Shown piece after piece: positions 34,602 to 43,458 of a DNA stretch of 64,000 bases; positions within the stretch are counted from its first letter, which is position 1; each line of letters begins with the position of its first letter. The translations under genes were made by a program, and so were the position numbers. Below the pieces are notes generated by a model. It was given only the letters and a program-made list of their open reading frames with translations. It searched no databases and had not been told where the DNA came from. The stretch comes from Chitinophaga nivalis (GTDB taxonomy: Bacteria > Bacteroidota > Bacteroidia > Chitinophagales > Chitinophagaceae). The stretch spans positions 1,656,301 to 1,720,300 of the forward strand of contig NZ_JAPDNR010000001.1 in assembly GCF_025989125.1 (NCBI RefSeq), given 5' to 3'.

Positions 34602-34934
34602 GTGTATAGCAAATTTCTGCATAAGGTAGTAGCGATCATCCTGTTGGGCGTATTTTCCATAAATACGATCCCACGGGAGTTTATACACCATTTTGCAGGC
34701 CACAGCGATACGGAAGATGAACGGGTAATTACCCATGGCATCACCATATCTGAGCAGCACCGTCACTGCGACTTTCTGCAGATCGGTGTAGAGCCTTACA
34801 CACAGTTTTCGGCCGACTATTTTGCACCGGTTCGTAAAATCTCCTGGATATTCTATCCACCAGCCATTCTGGCGGCTACACTGGCCGTTTATCACGACCT
34901 CTCTCCCCGGGCGCCCCCGGTAGTATACGCATAA
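34602..34934 (+). CDS. Small exported protein upstream of a metal-type TonB receptor
   Basis: A 110-residue frame from a GTG, with an N-terminal hydrophobic segment (VVAIILLGVFSINTIP), a His-rich patch (EFIHHFAGHSDTED, EQHRHCDF) and a tail with a second weak hydrophobic part. The arrangement of a short His-bearing protein before a TonB receptor is common in Bacteroidota metal loci (DUF2946-like). No ATG exists near the start, and the promoter box ends 5 bases before the GTG, so the true start is uncertain. Confidence 0.65.
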   Translation: MYSKFLHKVVAIILLGVFSINTIPREFIHHFAGHSDTEDERVITHGITISEQHRHCDFLQIGVEPYTQFSADYFAPVRKISWIFYPPAILAATLAVYHDLSPRAPPVVYA

Positions 34935-35020
34935 ATTTTACGGATGATGACGTGTCTGACACGTATCAGTTGATCTATTGTTCCCCTTATTCATATTACT
35001 GATTCTATATTATTTCAGAT

Positions 35021-37477
35021 ATGCATTACTTGCGTGTACTTATACTTGGCGTATTAAGTGTAATCTTATGGGCGATGCCAACCGCCTATGCCAGCAACAA
35101 CCCCGGAGATGGGGTGAATGCCAACTCCTTAACCGGAAAAATAACTGATAAATTATTGCATACGCCTTTGCCCGGCGCAACGGTGTATTTACCAGACCTC
35201 CGCGTCGGCGCTGCCGCCAATGCTGAGGGGGTATATACGATCAGCAACCTGCCTAAAGGAAAATATGTAGTAGAAGTACATTCTATCGGATATGCCGCCT
35301 ACTCTTCCCTGGTAACGATTACCGGCGCTACTACCCTGGATGTGGAACTGTCTGAAACATTGATAGAAAAAAATGAAGTCGTGATCACCGGTGCCAACCT
35401 GGCTACTTCAGCCCGGAAAACACCCACTCCCATCAGCATTATCCGCCGGGATTATCTCGATGATCATATCTCCACCAACATCATCGACGCTATTGCCAAA
35501 GTGCCTGGTGTGACACAACTGTCTACCGGTCCGGCGATCTCCAAACCTTTTATTCGTGGATTGGGTTACAACCGCGTGGTAGTAATTGGAGATGGTGTAC
35601 GTCAGGAAGGCCAGCAATGGGGCGATGAACATGGTATTGAGATAGATGATAATAATGTAGGAAAGATAGAAGTCCTGAAGGGACCTGCTTCGCTGACCTA
35701 TGGCTCCGATGCATTGGCGGGTGTGATCAACATTGTATCGCCTGATCCATTGCCATTAGGCAAAATAAAAGGAAACGTTTCGGCCAACTACCAGACCAAC
35801 AGCGGTTTAATGGCTTATCATGCGGATATCGCCGGTAACAACAACGGTTTTAGCTGGGGTGCTTTTGTGACACAGAAACGTGCACACGACTACAAAAATA
35901 AGTACGACGACTACGTATTTAACTCCCGTTTTAATAATACCAACTACGGCGCTAACATCGGTATCAATAAACAATGGGGCTATTCCCACCTGTCTTTTAC
36001 CTCTTTTAATCAGCACCTGGGCCTGGTGGAAGGAGAACGGGATGAAACCGGACGTTTCATTAAACCGGTAGATGAAAACGGTACTGCCGGTGAAGCACCG
36101 ATTACCGACAGTGATCACAAATCCTATAGCATGACGGTACCTAAACAACAGATCAACCACCAGAAGCTGGTGTGGGATAATAGTTTGTACCTGCATAATG
36201 GTGGCCGTCTGGGACTTACCCTGGGGTACCAGCTGAATAAACGCCGCGAATACGGGAATGTATTGCTGCCGGATGTGCCGGAGCTGTACCTGCATCTGCA
36301 GACGTTTACCTATGCCCTGAAATACTATCTGCCTGAAATGAATGGCTGGCAGACAACTGTAGGGGTAAACGGTATGCAGCAGAAGAATGAAAATAAAGGC
36401 AGCGAATTCCTGATTCCTGCTTACGACTTATTCGACATCGGTGGTTTTGCCGTTACCAGCAAAACCTTCAATAAGCTGACGTTAAGTGGTGGGGTACGTT
36501 TTGATAACCGTTCCATGCGTTCCAAAGCTTTATTGCTGGATGAAGAAGGCAAACCTGCTCCTGCCGGAGAAGCAAAATTTGATGCTTTTAAACGGAACTT
36601 CTCCAATGTTTCCGGAAGCGTAGGACTGAGTTATGAAGCCAGCGACCGCGTTGTGCTGAAACTCAATGCTGCCCGTGGCTTCCGTGCACCGAATATCAGC
36701 GAGCTGTCTGCCAATGGTGTACATGAAGGTACCATCAAATATGAATACGGTAACCAGGACCTGAAACCGGAAGTAAGTACCCAGGTAGATGCAGGTATTG
36801 ATTTTAATACACAACATGTGTCCTTTACGGCCAGCCTGTTCTACAATCATATTAATAATTTCATCTTCTCCCGTAAACTGTTTAATCAGGCGGGTACTGA
36901 TTCTATTCCTGCTGCTGATAATGAAGAAGGTTTTTCTGCCTTCAAATACCAGCAAACAGATGCTAACCTGTATGGGGGAGAACTGATGATCGACATACAC
37001 CCGCATCCGATTGACTGGCTGCATTTCGAAAATACCCTTTCCTATGTGAAAGGAACTGCCAGCCGTGGTACAGATTCTACGAAGTACCTGCCCAATATTC
37101 CTGCTGCCAGATGGTTGTCTGAACTGAAGGCCCGGTTTAAAAAGGTAGGAAACAGCTGTTTGCAGAATGCCTATATCGGCGTGCAGATGGATATGAATTT
37201 TGCACAGAACAATGTGTTTACGGCTTATCAGACCGAAACGCCTACCGGTAGCTATACTTTGTTTAATGCAGGCCTGGGAACAGATGTAGTGAACAGGAAA
37301 AACAGAACCTTGTTCTCCCTTCATTTCGCCGTGGATAACCTTACCGATGTGGCCTATCAGAATCACCTGAGCAGGTTGAAATATGCCCCGGTAAATCAGG
37401 TAACCGGTCGTTCCGGCGTGTATAATGTAGGTCGTAATTTCAGTGTGAAACTGGCTATTCCGATTGAGTTCAGATAA
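35021..37477 (+). CDS. TonB-dependent receptor, probable metal or metallophore uptake
   Basis: An 818-residue outer-membrane receptor. In order: signal peptide (residues 1-25), carboxypeptidase-like domain (about 37-115, SLTGKITDKLLHTPLPGATVYLPD), plug (about 130-235, including KPFIRGLGYNRVVVIGDG and VEVLKGPASLTYGSDALAGVIN-type), then a 22-strand barrel ending NVGRNFSVKLAIPIEF with a near-terminal Phe. A His-bearing loop (QQWGDEHGIEIDDN) in the plug, and the small His-rich protein before it, point to metal such as zinc or copper rather than a glycan, and no SusD gene follows. Confidence 0.9.
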   Translation: MHYLRVLILGVLSVILWAMPTAYASNNPGDGVNANSLTGKITDKLLHTPLPGATVYLPDLRVGAAANAEGVYTISNLPKGKYVVEVHSIGYAAYSSLVTITGATTLDVELSETLIEKNEVVITGANLATSARKTPTPISIIRRDYLDDHISTNIIDAIAKVPGVTQLSTGPAISKPFIRGLGYNRVVVIGDGVRQEGQQWGDEHGIEIDDNNVGKIEVLKGPASLTYGSDALAGVINIVSPDPLPLGKIKGNVSANYQTNSGLMAYHADIAGNNNGFSWGAFVTQKRAHDYKNKYDDYVFNSRFNNTNYGANIGINKQWGYSHLSFTSFNQHLGLVEGERDETGRFIKPVDENGTAGEAPITDSDHKSYSMTVPKQQINHQKLVWDNSLYLHNGGRLGLTLGYQLNKRREYGNVLLPDVPELYLHLQTFTYALKYYLPEMNGWQTTVGVNGMQQKNENKGSEFLIPAYDLFDIGGFAVTSKTFNKLTLSGGVRFDNRSMRSKALLLDEEGKPAPAGEAKFDAFKRNFSNVSGSVGLSYEASDRVVLKLNAARGFRAPNISELSANGVHEGTIKYEYGNQDLKPEVSTQVDAGIDFNTQHVSFTASLFYNHINNFIFSRKLFNQAGTDSIPAADNEEGFSAFKYQQTDANLYGGELMIDIHPHPIDWLHFENTLSYVKGTASRGTDSTKYLPNIPAARWLSELKARFKKVGNSCLQNAYIGVQMDMNFAQNNVFTAYQTETPTGSYTLFNAGLGTDVVNRKNRTLFSLHFAVDNLTDVAYQNHLSRLKYAPVNQVTGRSGVYNVGRNFSVKLAIPIEFR

Positions 37478-37494
37478 GTCATGTTGATAAATGT

Positions 37495-37541
37495 GTTGGG
37501 GAAGCCATGAGCGGATAACATCCGTTTATAGCTTCCCCAAC
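37495..37541. terminator. Bidirectional terminator
   Basis: GTTGGGGAAGC pairs perfectly with GCTTCCCCAAC between the convergent receptor and lipoprotein genes. Confidence 0.7.
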
Positions 37542-37562
37542 GTATTTTATAGGGTATGTATT

Positions 37563-38003
37563 TTATAAAGTATTGCCGATACTGTCGATTGTTTTCCCCC
37601 GTTTCACCTTATTGTTTTTCAACTGCAGCAAAACATTTTTAACACTGTCTCCTTTGGGGATGGTGAAAGTGATCGCGGTGTCTTTCCCCCTGATGAGTAA
37701 ATGAGGTTGTGGGATTTCCTTCTCCACAGTATCAATAGCCCGTATATAGTTAATCAGTTGTCGGCCACTTTGTGAGATACGGAGTGTTTGCGTATGGCCG
37801 GCGCCGTTATGGAAAGTAGCCCGGATACCTGCCAGTTCAAAGGTTGCGGTATCGCTGCTGGTATCGCCACTGGTCAGCTTAAATGCTTTGGAACGTCCTT
37901 TGCCGTTACTGCCAGGTCCCGTTTTACCTGTAGTGTCCTGTTGGTCATTGTTGCAGGCCAGTAAGGATAGTGAAAGCGCAAATAGGAATAAAGGTTTCTG
38001 CAC
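37563..38003 (-). CDS. Small lipoprotein, hypothetical
   Basis: A 146-residue protein with a clear lipobox (LFALSLSLLACNN, Cys17), a Gly/Ser/Lys-rich linker to residue 40, then a strand-rich domain (ATFELAGIRATFHNGAG, HLLIRGKDTAITFTIPKGDS). Not recognised. The 113-bp repeat array lies about 180 bases upstream of its start, so the array forms its 5' region. Confidence 0.65.
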   Translation of the reverse strand: MQKPLFLFALSLSLLACNNDQQDTTGKTGPGSNGKGRSKAFKLTSGDTSSDTATFELAGIRATFHNGAGHTQTLRISQSGRQLINYIRAIDTVEKEIPQPHLLIRGKDTAITFTIPKGDSVKNVLLQLKNNKVKRGKTIDSIGNTL

Positions 38004-38184
38004 GGTATTATTGTTGATTTGTGTATAAAGCTATTAAATTTTTATTTAGTGAGATGTATTACCCGGGAATCGGCTGTAGACGCGGCAGAGATAGATCCAC
38101 TAGAACAAGAAGATGAAGAGCCAGGGCGTATGATGATGAGGCATATAAGCGTCTGTTATCAGCAGATAGTGATACATGATCACT
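38004..38184. other. Region between lipoprotein and repeat array
   Basis: Probable promoter region of the lipoprotein. Near 38145-38182 a decayed partial copy of the repeat unit is visible (GTTATCAGCAGAT against GTTCATCAGCAGAT). Confidence 0.4.
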
Positions 38185-38863
38185 TATTATTTTCTTTATT
38201 TAACTAATCTGAATAAACAGTTGTTGGGCATCTTCCCGACAGGGTATATAAATGCTTGTTCATCAGCAGATGATCATATCGTCTTACTGACTGCATGTAT
38301 TGTTTTCTTTATTCGGCTAATCCGAATAAACAGTTGTTGGTCATCTGCCCGACAGGGCATATAAATGCCTGTTCATCAGCAGATGATCATATCGTCTTAC
38401 TAACTACATTTATTGTTTTCTTTATTCAGCTCATTTGAATAAACAGTTGTTGTTCATCTTCCCGACAGGGTATATAAATGCTTGTTTATCAGCAGATGAT
38501 CATATCGTCCTACTAACTGCATGTATTGTTTTCTTTATTCGGCTAATCCGAATAAACAGTTGTTGTTCATCTTCCCGATAGGGTATATAAATACTTGTTC
38601 ATCAGCAGATGATCATATATTCTTACTGACTGCATGTATTGTTTTCTTTATTCAGCTCATTTGAATAAACAGCTGTTGTTCATCTTCCCGACAGGGCATA
38701 TGAATGCTTGTTCATCAGCTGATGATCATATAGCCTTACTGACTGCGTGTATTGTTTTCTTTATTCAGCTCATTTGAATAAACAGTTGTTGTTCATCTTC
38801 CCGACAGGGCATATGAATGCCTGTTCATCAGCAGATGATCAATACCATTTCACTAACCACATT
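38185..38863. repeat. 113-bp tandem repeat array, six copies
   Basis: Six units begin at 38185, 38298, 38411, 38524, 38637 and 38750, an exact 113-base period; a degenerate seventh starts at 38864. Each unit holds a hairpin with 7-9-base arms (TTTATTCGG with CCGAATAAA over CTAAT), a CCCGACAGGG-type core, and CATCAGCAGATGATCAT. The hairpin has two versions: GG/CC (units 2 and 4) and AG/TT (units 3, 5 and 6), and both keep the pairing. Units contain no ORF and no unique spacers, so it is not a CRISPR. Confidence 0.9.
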
Positions 38864-38884
38864 TATTATTTTCTTCCTGACTGA

Positions 38885-38924
38885 TAATCCGGAAACAGAT
38901 AATTGCTCCGCTGTTTCCGGATTA
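38885..38924. terminator. Hairpin between repeat array and T6SS cargo cluster
   Basis: TAATCCGGAAACAG pairs perfectly with CTGTTTCCGGATTA over a 12-base loop. It lies 30 bases past the stop of the minus-strand gene at 38956. No T run follows on either strand, so termination is plausible but not certain. Confidence 0.5.
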
Positions 38925-38955
38925 CTTAATATCACCTCCTATATCCGTTGTTGAT

Positions 38956-39861
38956 TTACCGGGTGTATTGTAGCGGAATACGTGCGGTACTTCGATCTGG
39001 TATAGGTGTTTGTATGTAGTACTGCTGCCCTTTGCGGATGATCCGGAATAAAGGTTGTATAGCGGCATGATGATAATCAGTGCCGCTAAGCGTACTATAA
39101 TAATGCCCGTTTAAGACAGATCCTGTCTGATGCAGGATACATTTTTCTGTAAAGGCGTATTGCAATCCATCTGCAGAAAATATACAGGTATCACCGGTAA
39201 TAACAAGTGTATAATTAATGCCTGTCTGCATATGCTGCAAATAATCCTTTCCTTTTACGCTGAAGGTATAGGTGCCATACCAGCTGCTATCGATGCCGGT
39301 GGTAACCGGTTGCAATGGTGAACATTGCCAGGATGCTGAAATACGGCTGGTATATAACCGGGGAATACCTTGTGTGGAAGTCTGGTACATGGTCAACAGG
39401 CTATCCGTCAGAGAAAAGCCGGTTGTAAACGCATCTTCCGCGTTGTCGGTTATTTGCTGAAATGAATGAATACTACCGTCTTTGTTGTAGACAATCATTA
39501 CCAGCTCCGGAATAGCGGCGTCCGTGTCGGTACTGCTTACTTTGATGATGACAGGAATATAGGCGCCTGCATGCAAGGCATATAGTGCTGCATAACGGGT
39601 ATATACCAGGTCAGGGGCTGGTTGAGCATCCCTGGTGACCAGGTATTTGCTGAACTGTGTATCAATCGGTTTCCCGGTATGAGATAGATAAACAGGCAAC
39701 TCTCCGGCATTATAATGCAAGGGTAGTGTCTTTTTCTCAAAAAGCGCCAGGTATGCCTGAAAGCTGCTGTCCCCAGTGTGTGCACGGGACTGCCGGTAAT
39801 GACAATGGCAAAATAATAATAACAGGCCGGTGAGATAGATATTATTGCTGATCTTGTTCAT
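38956..39861 (-). CDS. Exported or membrane-anchored protein, T6SS immunity candidate
   Basis: A 301-residue protein starting MNKISNNIYL, with a hydrophobic N-terminus and LLLLFC that may serve as a signal or weak lipobox. The remainder is strand-rich; the second half (YTLVITGDTCIFSADGLQYAFTEKC, HYYSTLSGTDYHHAAIQPLFRI) resembles small lipocalin-like folds. The gene overlaps the end of the effector gene by 20 bases, so the two are coupled. An exported protein so tightly linked to a cell-wall-degrading effector is the expected place for an immunity protein. That role is inferred from position only. Confidence 0.7.
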   Translation of the reverse strand: MNKISNNIYLTGLLLLFCHCHYRQSRAHTGDSSFQAYLALFEKKTLPLHYNAGELPVYLSHTGKPIDTQFSKYLVTRDAQPAPDLVYTRYAALYALHAGAYIPVIIKVSSTDTDAAIPELVMIVYNKDGSIHSFQQITDNAEDAFTTGFSLTDSLLTMYQTSTQGIPRLYTSRISASWQCSPLQPVTTGIDSSWYGTYTFSVKGKDYLQHMQTGINYTLVITGDTCIFSADGLQYAFTEKCILHQTGSVLNGHYYSTLSGTDYHHAAIQPLFRIIRKGQQYYIQTPIPDRSTARIPLQYTR

Positions 39862-42800
39862 GGGGTGTGAGTATGGTGGGGTCATTTAATTCGGTAATAA
39901 CATCGAGTGGATTCAGCCTGCCGTGAAAGCCGGTCTGGACCTGCTCTTTTGTTCTGATTTCAAAATGAAGATGTTCCTGTTTCTTTTGTAAAGTAGTAGC
40001 ATTACCTGTTTTGCCGGTATAGCCGATGAGGGTGCCTATAGTTACCGATTCGCCGGCTTTGTAAATACCGGATTGTTGCAGATGGGCGTACATAAAGTAA
40101 TAGGTATTGCCTTTATAGTTGCCCTGCAGTACAATAACATGGCCATAGGAGCTGGAAAAATAAGACGCATGTATCTGGCCCGATACACAGGCATATACAG
40201 GGGAACCTGCAGGAGCATAAAAATCCAGTCCCTGGTGTTTGCCGCTGCTTCTTTGCGAAATCAGTCCGTACTTGCTGCTATCCGGCGACCAGGTACGGTA
40301 CCAGCCCCTGAGTTGCAGATTGTCTGTCGGATGATGCCATTGCAGCGCTGCTGGTAGCGGTTTCTCCGGTTGCAGTGGACAATTGGCCGAGCAGGTATTT
40401 TTATAAAGTAATCCTTCGGTGTATTTGGTATGTATGATCACGCTTACTTCTGCTTTGGTGACAACCAAGTCCTGATCTTTATCTAATCCTTTATTGGCCC
40501 GGTACCAGTTGCGATGACGCTTTTCATCATCCGCTACGCTGAAAACCGGATAGTCATTGCTTTTGCCAATGCCCACAGGTTTCAGTACTGCCATGTAAAA
40601 ATCTTCCAGTGTTGTCAGGCGTGTCGCGAAAGGTTCCAGATAGTAGTGAACATAGTCCAGTTGTTGCTCTGCAGACATTTCTGCCAGTTGCCTTTTGGTC
40701 AGTGTCAGGCCTTTTCGCTGATTGATACCCTTGATGGCTGCATGGGTAAACTGAATCAGTCCAACGGCGCGTTTACGCAGCTGTTTGTCGGTGAGTTGGT
40801 CGGGCAACGGCGTGGTGTTTTTATTATAGCCGTTTAACAGATAAGGGAGAAACAAACCACCGGTTTCAAAGGCCATACAGGTCATGAGATGATTGGGATC
40901 TGCCTGCAGTTGAGTGGCTATGGCGATCACCTTCCGGCGGAAAGCACAACTTACTTTGTTTCCCCATACCAGCTCCTGGCAACCACTGGTAGTGGCGGAC
41001 TGCAGTTGTACCCGTTCTACGGCTACGATTGTTCTGCCTTTGATGGCATCGGGGAGGCGCAGGTTGTTTTCCCGGTATACCAGCAGCGGCCCGGTATATA
41101 CACAGTTGAAACCAGGCATACGGATCATGGCATATACCATATGGCAACTCTCCTGAGCAGGTAGCTGGCTAAGGTCTAACTGCAGGTTGACTTCTCCCTT
41201 TTTATCCACAGTGTAGATGCCTGTCTGCAGAATATCATCGTCTTTTATCAGCTGATGCATCACTGCTGTGGGATAAGGGGTGAGCGGATGACTCAATGGC
41301 GCCGCTTTTTTTACCTGTAGCAGGCTTACCTGCAGTTGTTGGCCGCAAAGATTCAGCGCATATATTTTTAACGTGGCAGATTGTTGGCGGGAAGTGGCGA
41401 GGAATTGCTTACGGTCACGTACGTCCGAAAAGTAGGCCTTGCATATTTTTCGTGTTTCCGTTAGCTGGAGATAGTCTTTTTCCTGTAAGGGACATAGCTG
41501 ATCGGGAGGCGATGATGGGAGTGTATTTTCCGGAATAATCTTAAAGTATAATTTACCCGGTTGCCCGTTGCTGCTTGTCTTTTTCCTGATATTTTCTCCG
41601 GGATAAAAAGCATGGTATACTTTCGTAGTGGCCGGTAGCTGTAGTGTTTGCGTATGCAGCAGCTGATGATGTACCAGTTGCTGGTGATATATCTCCAGGG
41701 TAATGGTTTCATTTTCCAGCCCGGTGTGTTCAAAATAAATACATACCTCCTGATCATAACCCGCCTCGCGGATCACGTTACCATCACTGTCGATCCATTT
41801 GCCACTATGGATGTGAGTTTTGACGACTTCAAATTCCAGCCGGGCTTCCGCTTGCTGATCATAGAGAAAAGCGTACAGTTGGTATTTGCCTGTTTTTTCA
41901 AAGGTATGTTGCCAGGAGCGGCCACCGTAGGTACGGATGTTTTCCGGTCCTTCCAGCTGCCAGTGCAATTTCCTGGATTCTGCTGCCGTAAGCCGGGGAA
42001 ATATAAACCGACTTGCCCGGAAAGTGAGGTTGGCGCCGGTACGCGGTCTTTTGTCCATCGTAATCATTTGTACGGCATTCTGGCATACCAGGATTTCCTG
42101 TTGATCGCTGCCGGCGAAGTTGAGGTGCCGCTGATCGGTGGCCGCTTCAATGATATATCTGCCAGGGAGGGAGAAGGATAAGGTACAGCTGCGGGCGCCA
42201 CAGGCTTGCTGCAATGGGGTAATTATGCCGGTAGGTGCCTGTTGTTGCCAGCGAATCATGCCCTCGTCTTGCAGGATAGTGGTATCGTATTTCAGGATAA
42301 GCGAAAAGGTGGCTGTTTCTCCTGGTCGTATGCGTGTGTGCGTAGACGTTAGTCTGATTACCTGATTGCAGGTAGCATGTATGATTTTTTCTACAGATTG
42401 GGATGGATGATCAGCGAGGTAAGCGCTTAAAGTGTACGTGCCTTCGCTGGTGAAAAAATATTCAAAAACAGTACTGTCACTGGTGGTGGTGAGTATACAT
42501 TCGTTTTGATCCGTTAGTATCCAGTGTAACTGCACGAGTTCTGCTGGTGTGGGCGGGAAGGCAAAGTAGCAGTAATAGGTGGGCATTGTCTTGTAATGAA
42601 AATCAGCTGGTCCGTCAATGTAGAGGAGGTAGTTGTCGCCGGCTTGTATGGTTAGCTGGGCGGGGGGCGTCTGATGTACTTCATCCCAGGCTTCTATCAA
42701 TAAGGTACCGGTGTCTGTAACGAGGGTAAGTGTTTCACCCTGTTGGCTGAAATGATATAGGGGAGTGCTATCTCCGGTACGGTATACCTTCCAGCTGATT

Positions 42801-43432
42801 TGTTGTTTTTCCGTTGCTGCAGGTGTGGGGTTGTCGGCCCCATAGGCACTTACTTCAAAGGTGTGCGACTGGCCGGCGCGCACGGATAGTTGTCCGTTGT
42901 TGTCGTGGAACGGCGTGCGTATGGCAAGTTGTTGTACCGTCACCGGGCGCGCTGGCGGTTGTTGCAGTGGAGTCAGGGTATCGGCAGGCAATAGGGGCTG
43001 GAGTAATGCGGCAGTGTTGTTGTTGATATGCCGCCAGTTGGCCGGGCCGGGCTGCATTTGCTGGCCATGATGAAGAATGCGTATCCGTCCGCCTTTGAGC
43101 GTGCAGGTGGCCGTGAAGGTATCCAGCAGGAAGCGGGCATTGTGTTGGGTAACCGGACCATCGCCGGTTACTTCCCATTGCAATGCGGGCACGCAGGGTT
43201 CTGGTTTACCGGTAGCCATACAGGCGCCAAAGTACAGGGAGGTAACAGCCCGGTCCTGATCGGTGGCCACCAGCAGGTTGTTGTTGATAAAATACTTTTG
43301 GTGAGATACTACCTGCATGCGGGCTGTCACGGTGGATTTGTCGCATTGACAGATAGCGCCCTGACATACCAGTATGCCTGGTGTGATGGTTTTAGTGTTT
43401 CTCTTAGTGCTGTTTTCAGATGTTTGCTGCAT
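39842..43432 (-). CDS. T6SS PAAR-like effector with lysozyme-like and M23 peptidase domains
   Basis: A 1196-residue protein starting MQQTSENSTK. Residues 19-125 match DUF4280/PAAR-like tip proteins, with Cys23, 28, 30, 71, 80 and 110. About 150-800 is a string of Ig-like beta modules. About 830-1000 is a lysozyme or lytic-transglycosylase-like domain with Glu856 in AFETGGLF and GLIQF; it includes an EF-hand-like loop (Asp984, Asp986, Asp988, Glu995). About 1035-1185 is an M23 endopeptidase: His1066 and Asp1070 (HQGLD), His1117 (YAHL), His1154/1156 (HLHF). It should cut both glycan and peptide bonds of peptidoglycan, after delivery on VgrG. The longer upstream frame overlaps the previous gene and is not used. 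Confidence 0.88.
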   Translation of the reverse strand: MQQTSENSTKRNTKTITPGILVCQGAICQCDKSTVTARMQVVSHQKYFINNNLLVATDQDRAVTSLYFGACMATGKPEPCVPALQWEVTGDGPVTQHNARFLLDTFTATCTLKGGRIRILHHGQQMQPGPANWRHINNNTAALLQPLLPADTLTPLQQPPARPVTVQQLAIRTPFHDNNGQLSVRAGQSHTFEVSAYGADNPTPAATEKQQISWKVYRTGDSTPLYHFSQQGETLTLVTDTGTLLIEAWDEVHQTPPAQLTIQAGDNYLLYIDGPADFHYKTMPTYYCYFAFPPTPAELVQLHWILTDQNECILTTTSDSTVFEYFFTSEGTYTLSAYLADHPSQSVEKIIHATCNQVIRLTSTHTRIRPGETATFSLILKYDTTILQDEGMIRWQQQAPTGIITPLQQACGARSCTLSFSLPGRYIIEAATDQRHLNFAGSDQQEILVCQNAVQMITMDKRPRTGANLTFRASRFIFPRLTAAESRKLHWQLEGPENIRTYGGRSWQHTFEKTGKYQLYAFLYDQQAEARLEFEVVKTHIHSGKWIDSDGNVIREAGYDQEVCIYFEHTGLENETITLEIYHQQLVHHQLLHTQTLQLPATTKVYHAFYPGENIRKKTSSNGQPGKLYFKIIPENTLPSSPPDQLCPLQEKDYLQLTETRKICKAYFSDVRDRKQFLATSRQQSATLKIYALNLCGQQLQVSLLQVKKAAPLSHPLTPYPTAVMHQLIKDDDILQTGIYTVDKKGEVNLQLDLSQLPAQESCHMVYAMIRMPGFNCVYTGPLLVYRENNLRLPDAIKGRTIVAVERVQLQSATTSGCQELVWGNKVSCAFRRKVIAIATQLQADPNHLMTCMAFETGGLFLPYLLNGYNKNTTPLPDQLTDKQLRKRAVGLIQFTHAAIKGINQRKGLTLTKRQLAEMSAEQQLDYVHYYLEPFATRLTTLEDFYMAVLKPVGIGKSNDYPVFSVADDEKRHRNWYRANKGLDKDQDLVVTKAEVSVIIHTKYTEGLLYKNTCSANCPLQPEKPLPAALQWHHPTDNLQLRGWYRTWSPDSSKYGLISQRSSGKHQGLDFYAPAGSPVYACVSGQIHASYFSSSYGHVIVLQGNYKGNTYYFMYAHLQQSGIYKAGESVTIGTLIGYTGKTGNATTLQKKQEHLHFEIRTKEQVQTGFHGRLNPLDVITELNDPTILTPHEQDQQ

Positions 43433-43458
43433 GTTGTATATGTTTTTCAGGATGATGG

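Noticed and set aside
38019..38364. Two 62-codon plus ORFs in the repeat region
   Set aside because: They differ with each repeat copy and are broken by the non-multiple-of-three period; not a coding repeat.
38185..38863. CRISPR array
   Set aside because: The 113-bp units are contiguous with no unique spacers, and no cas gene is present.
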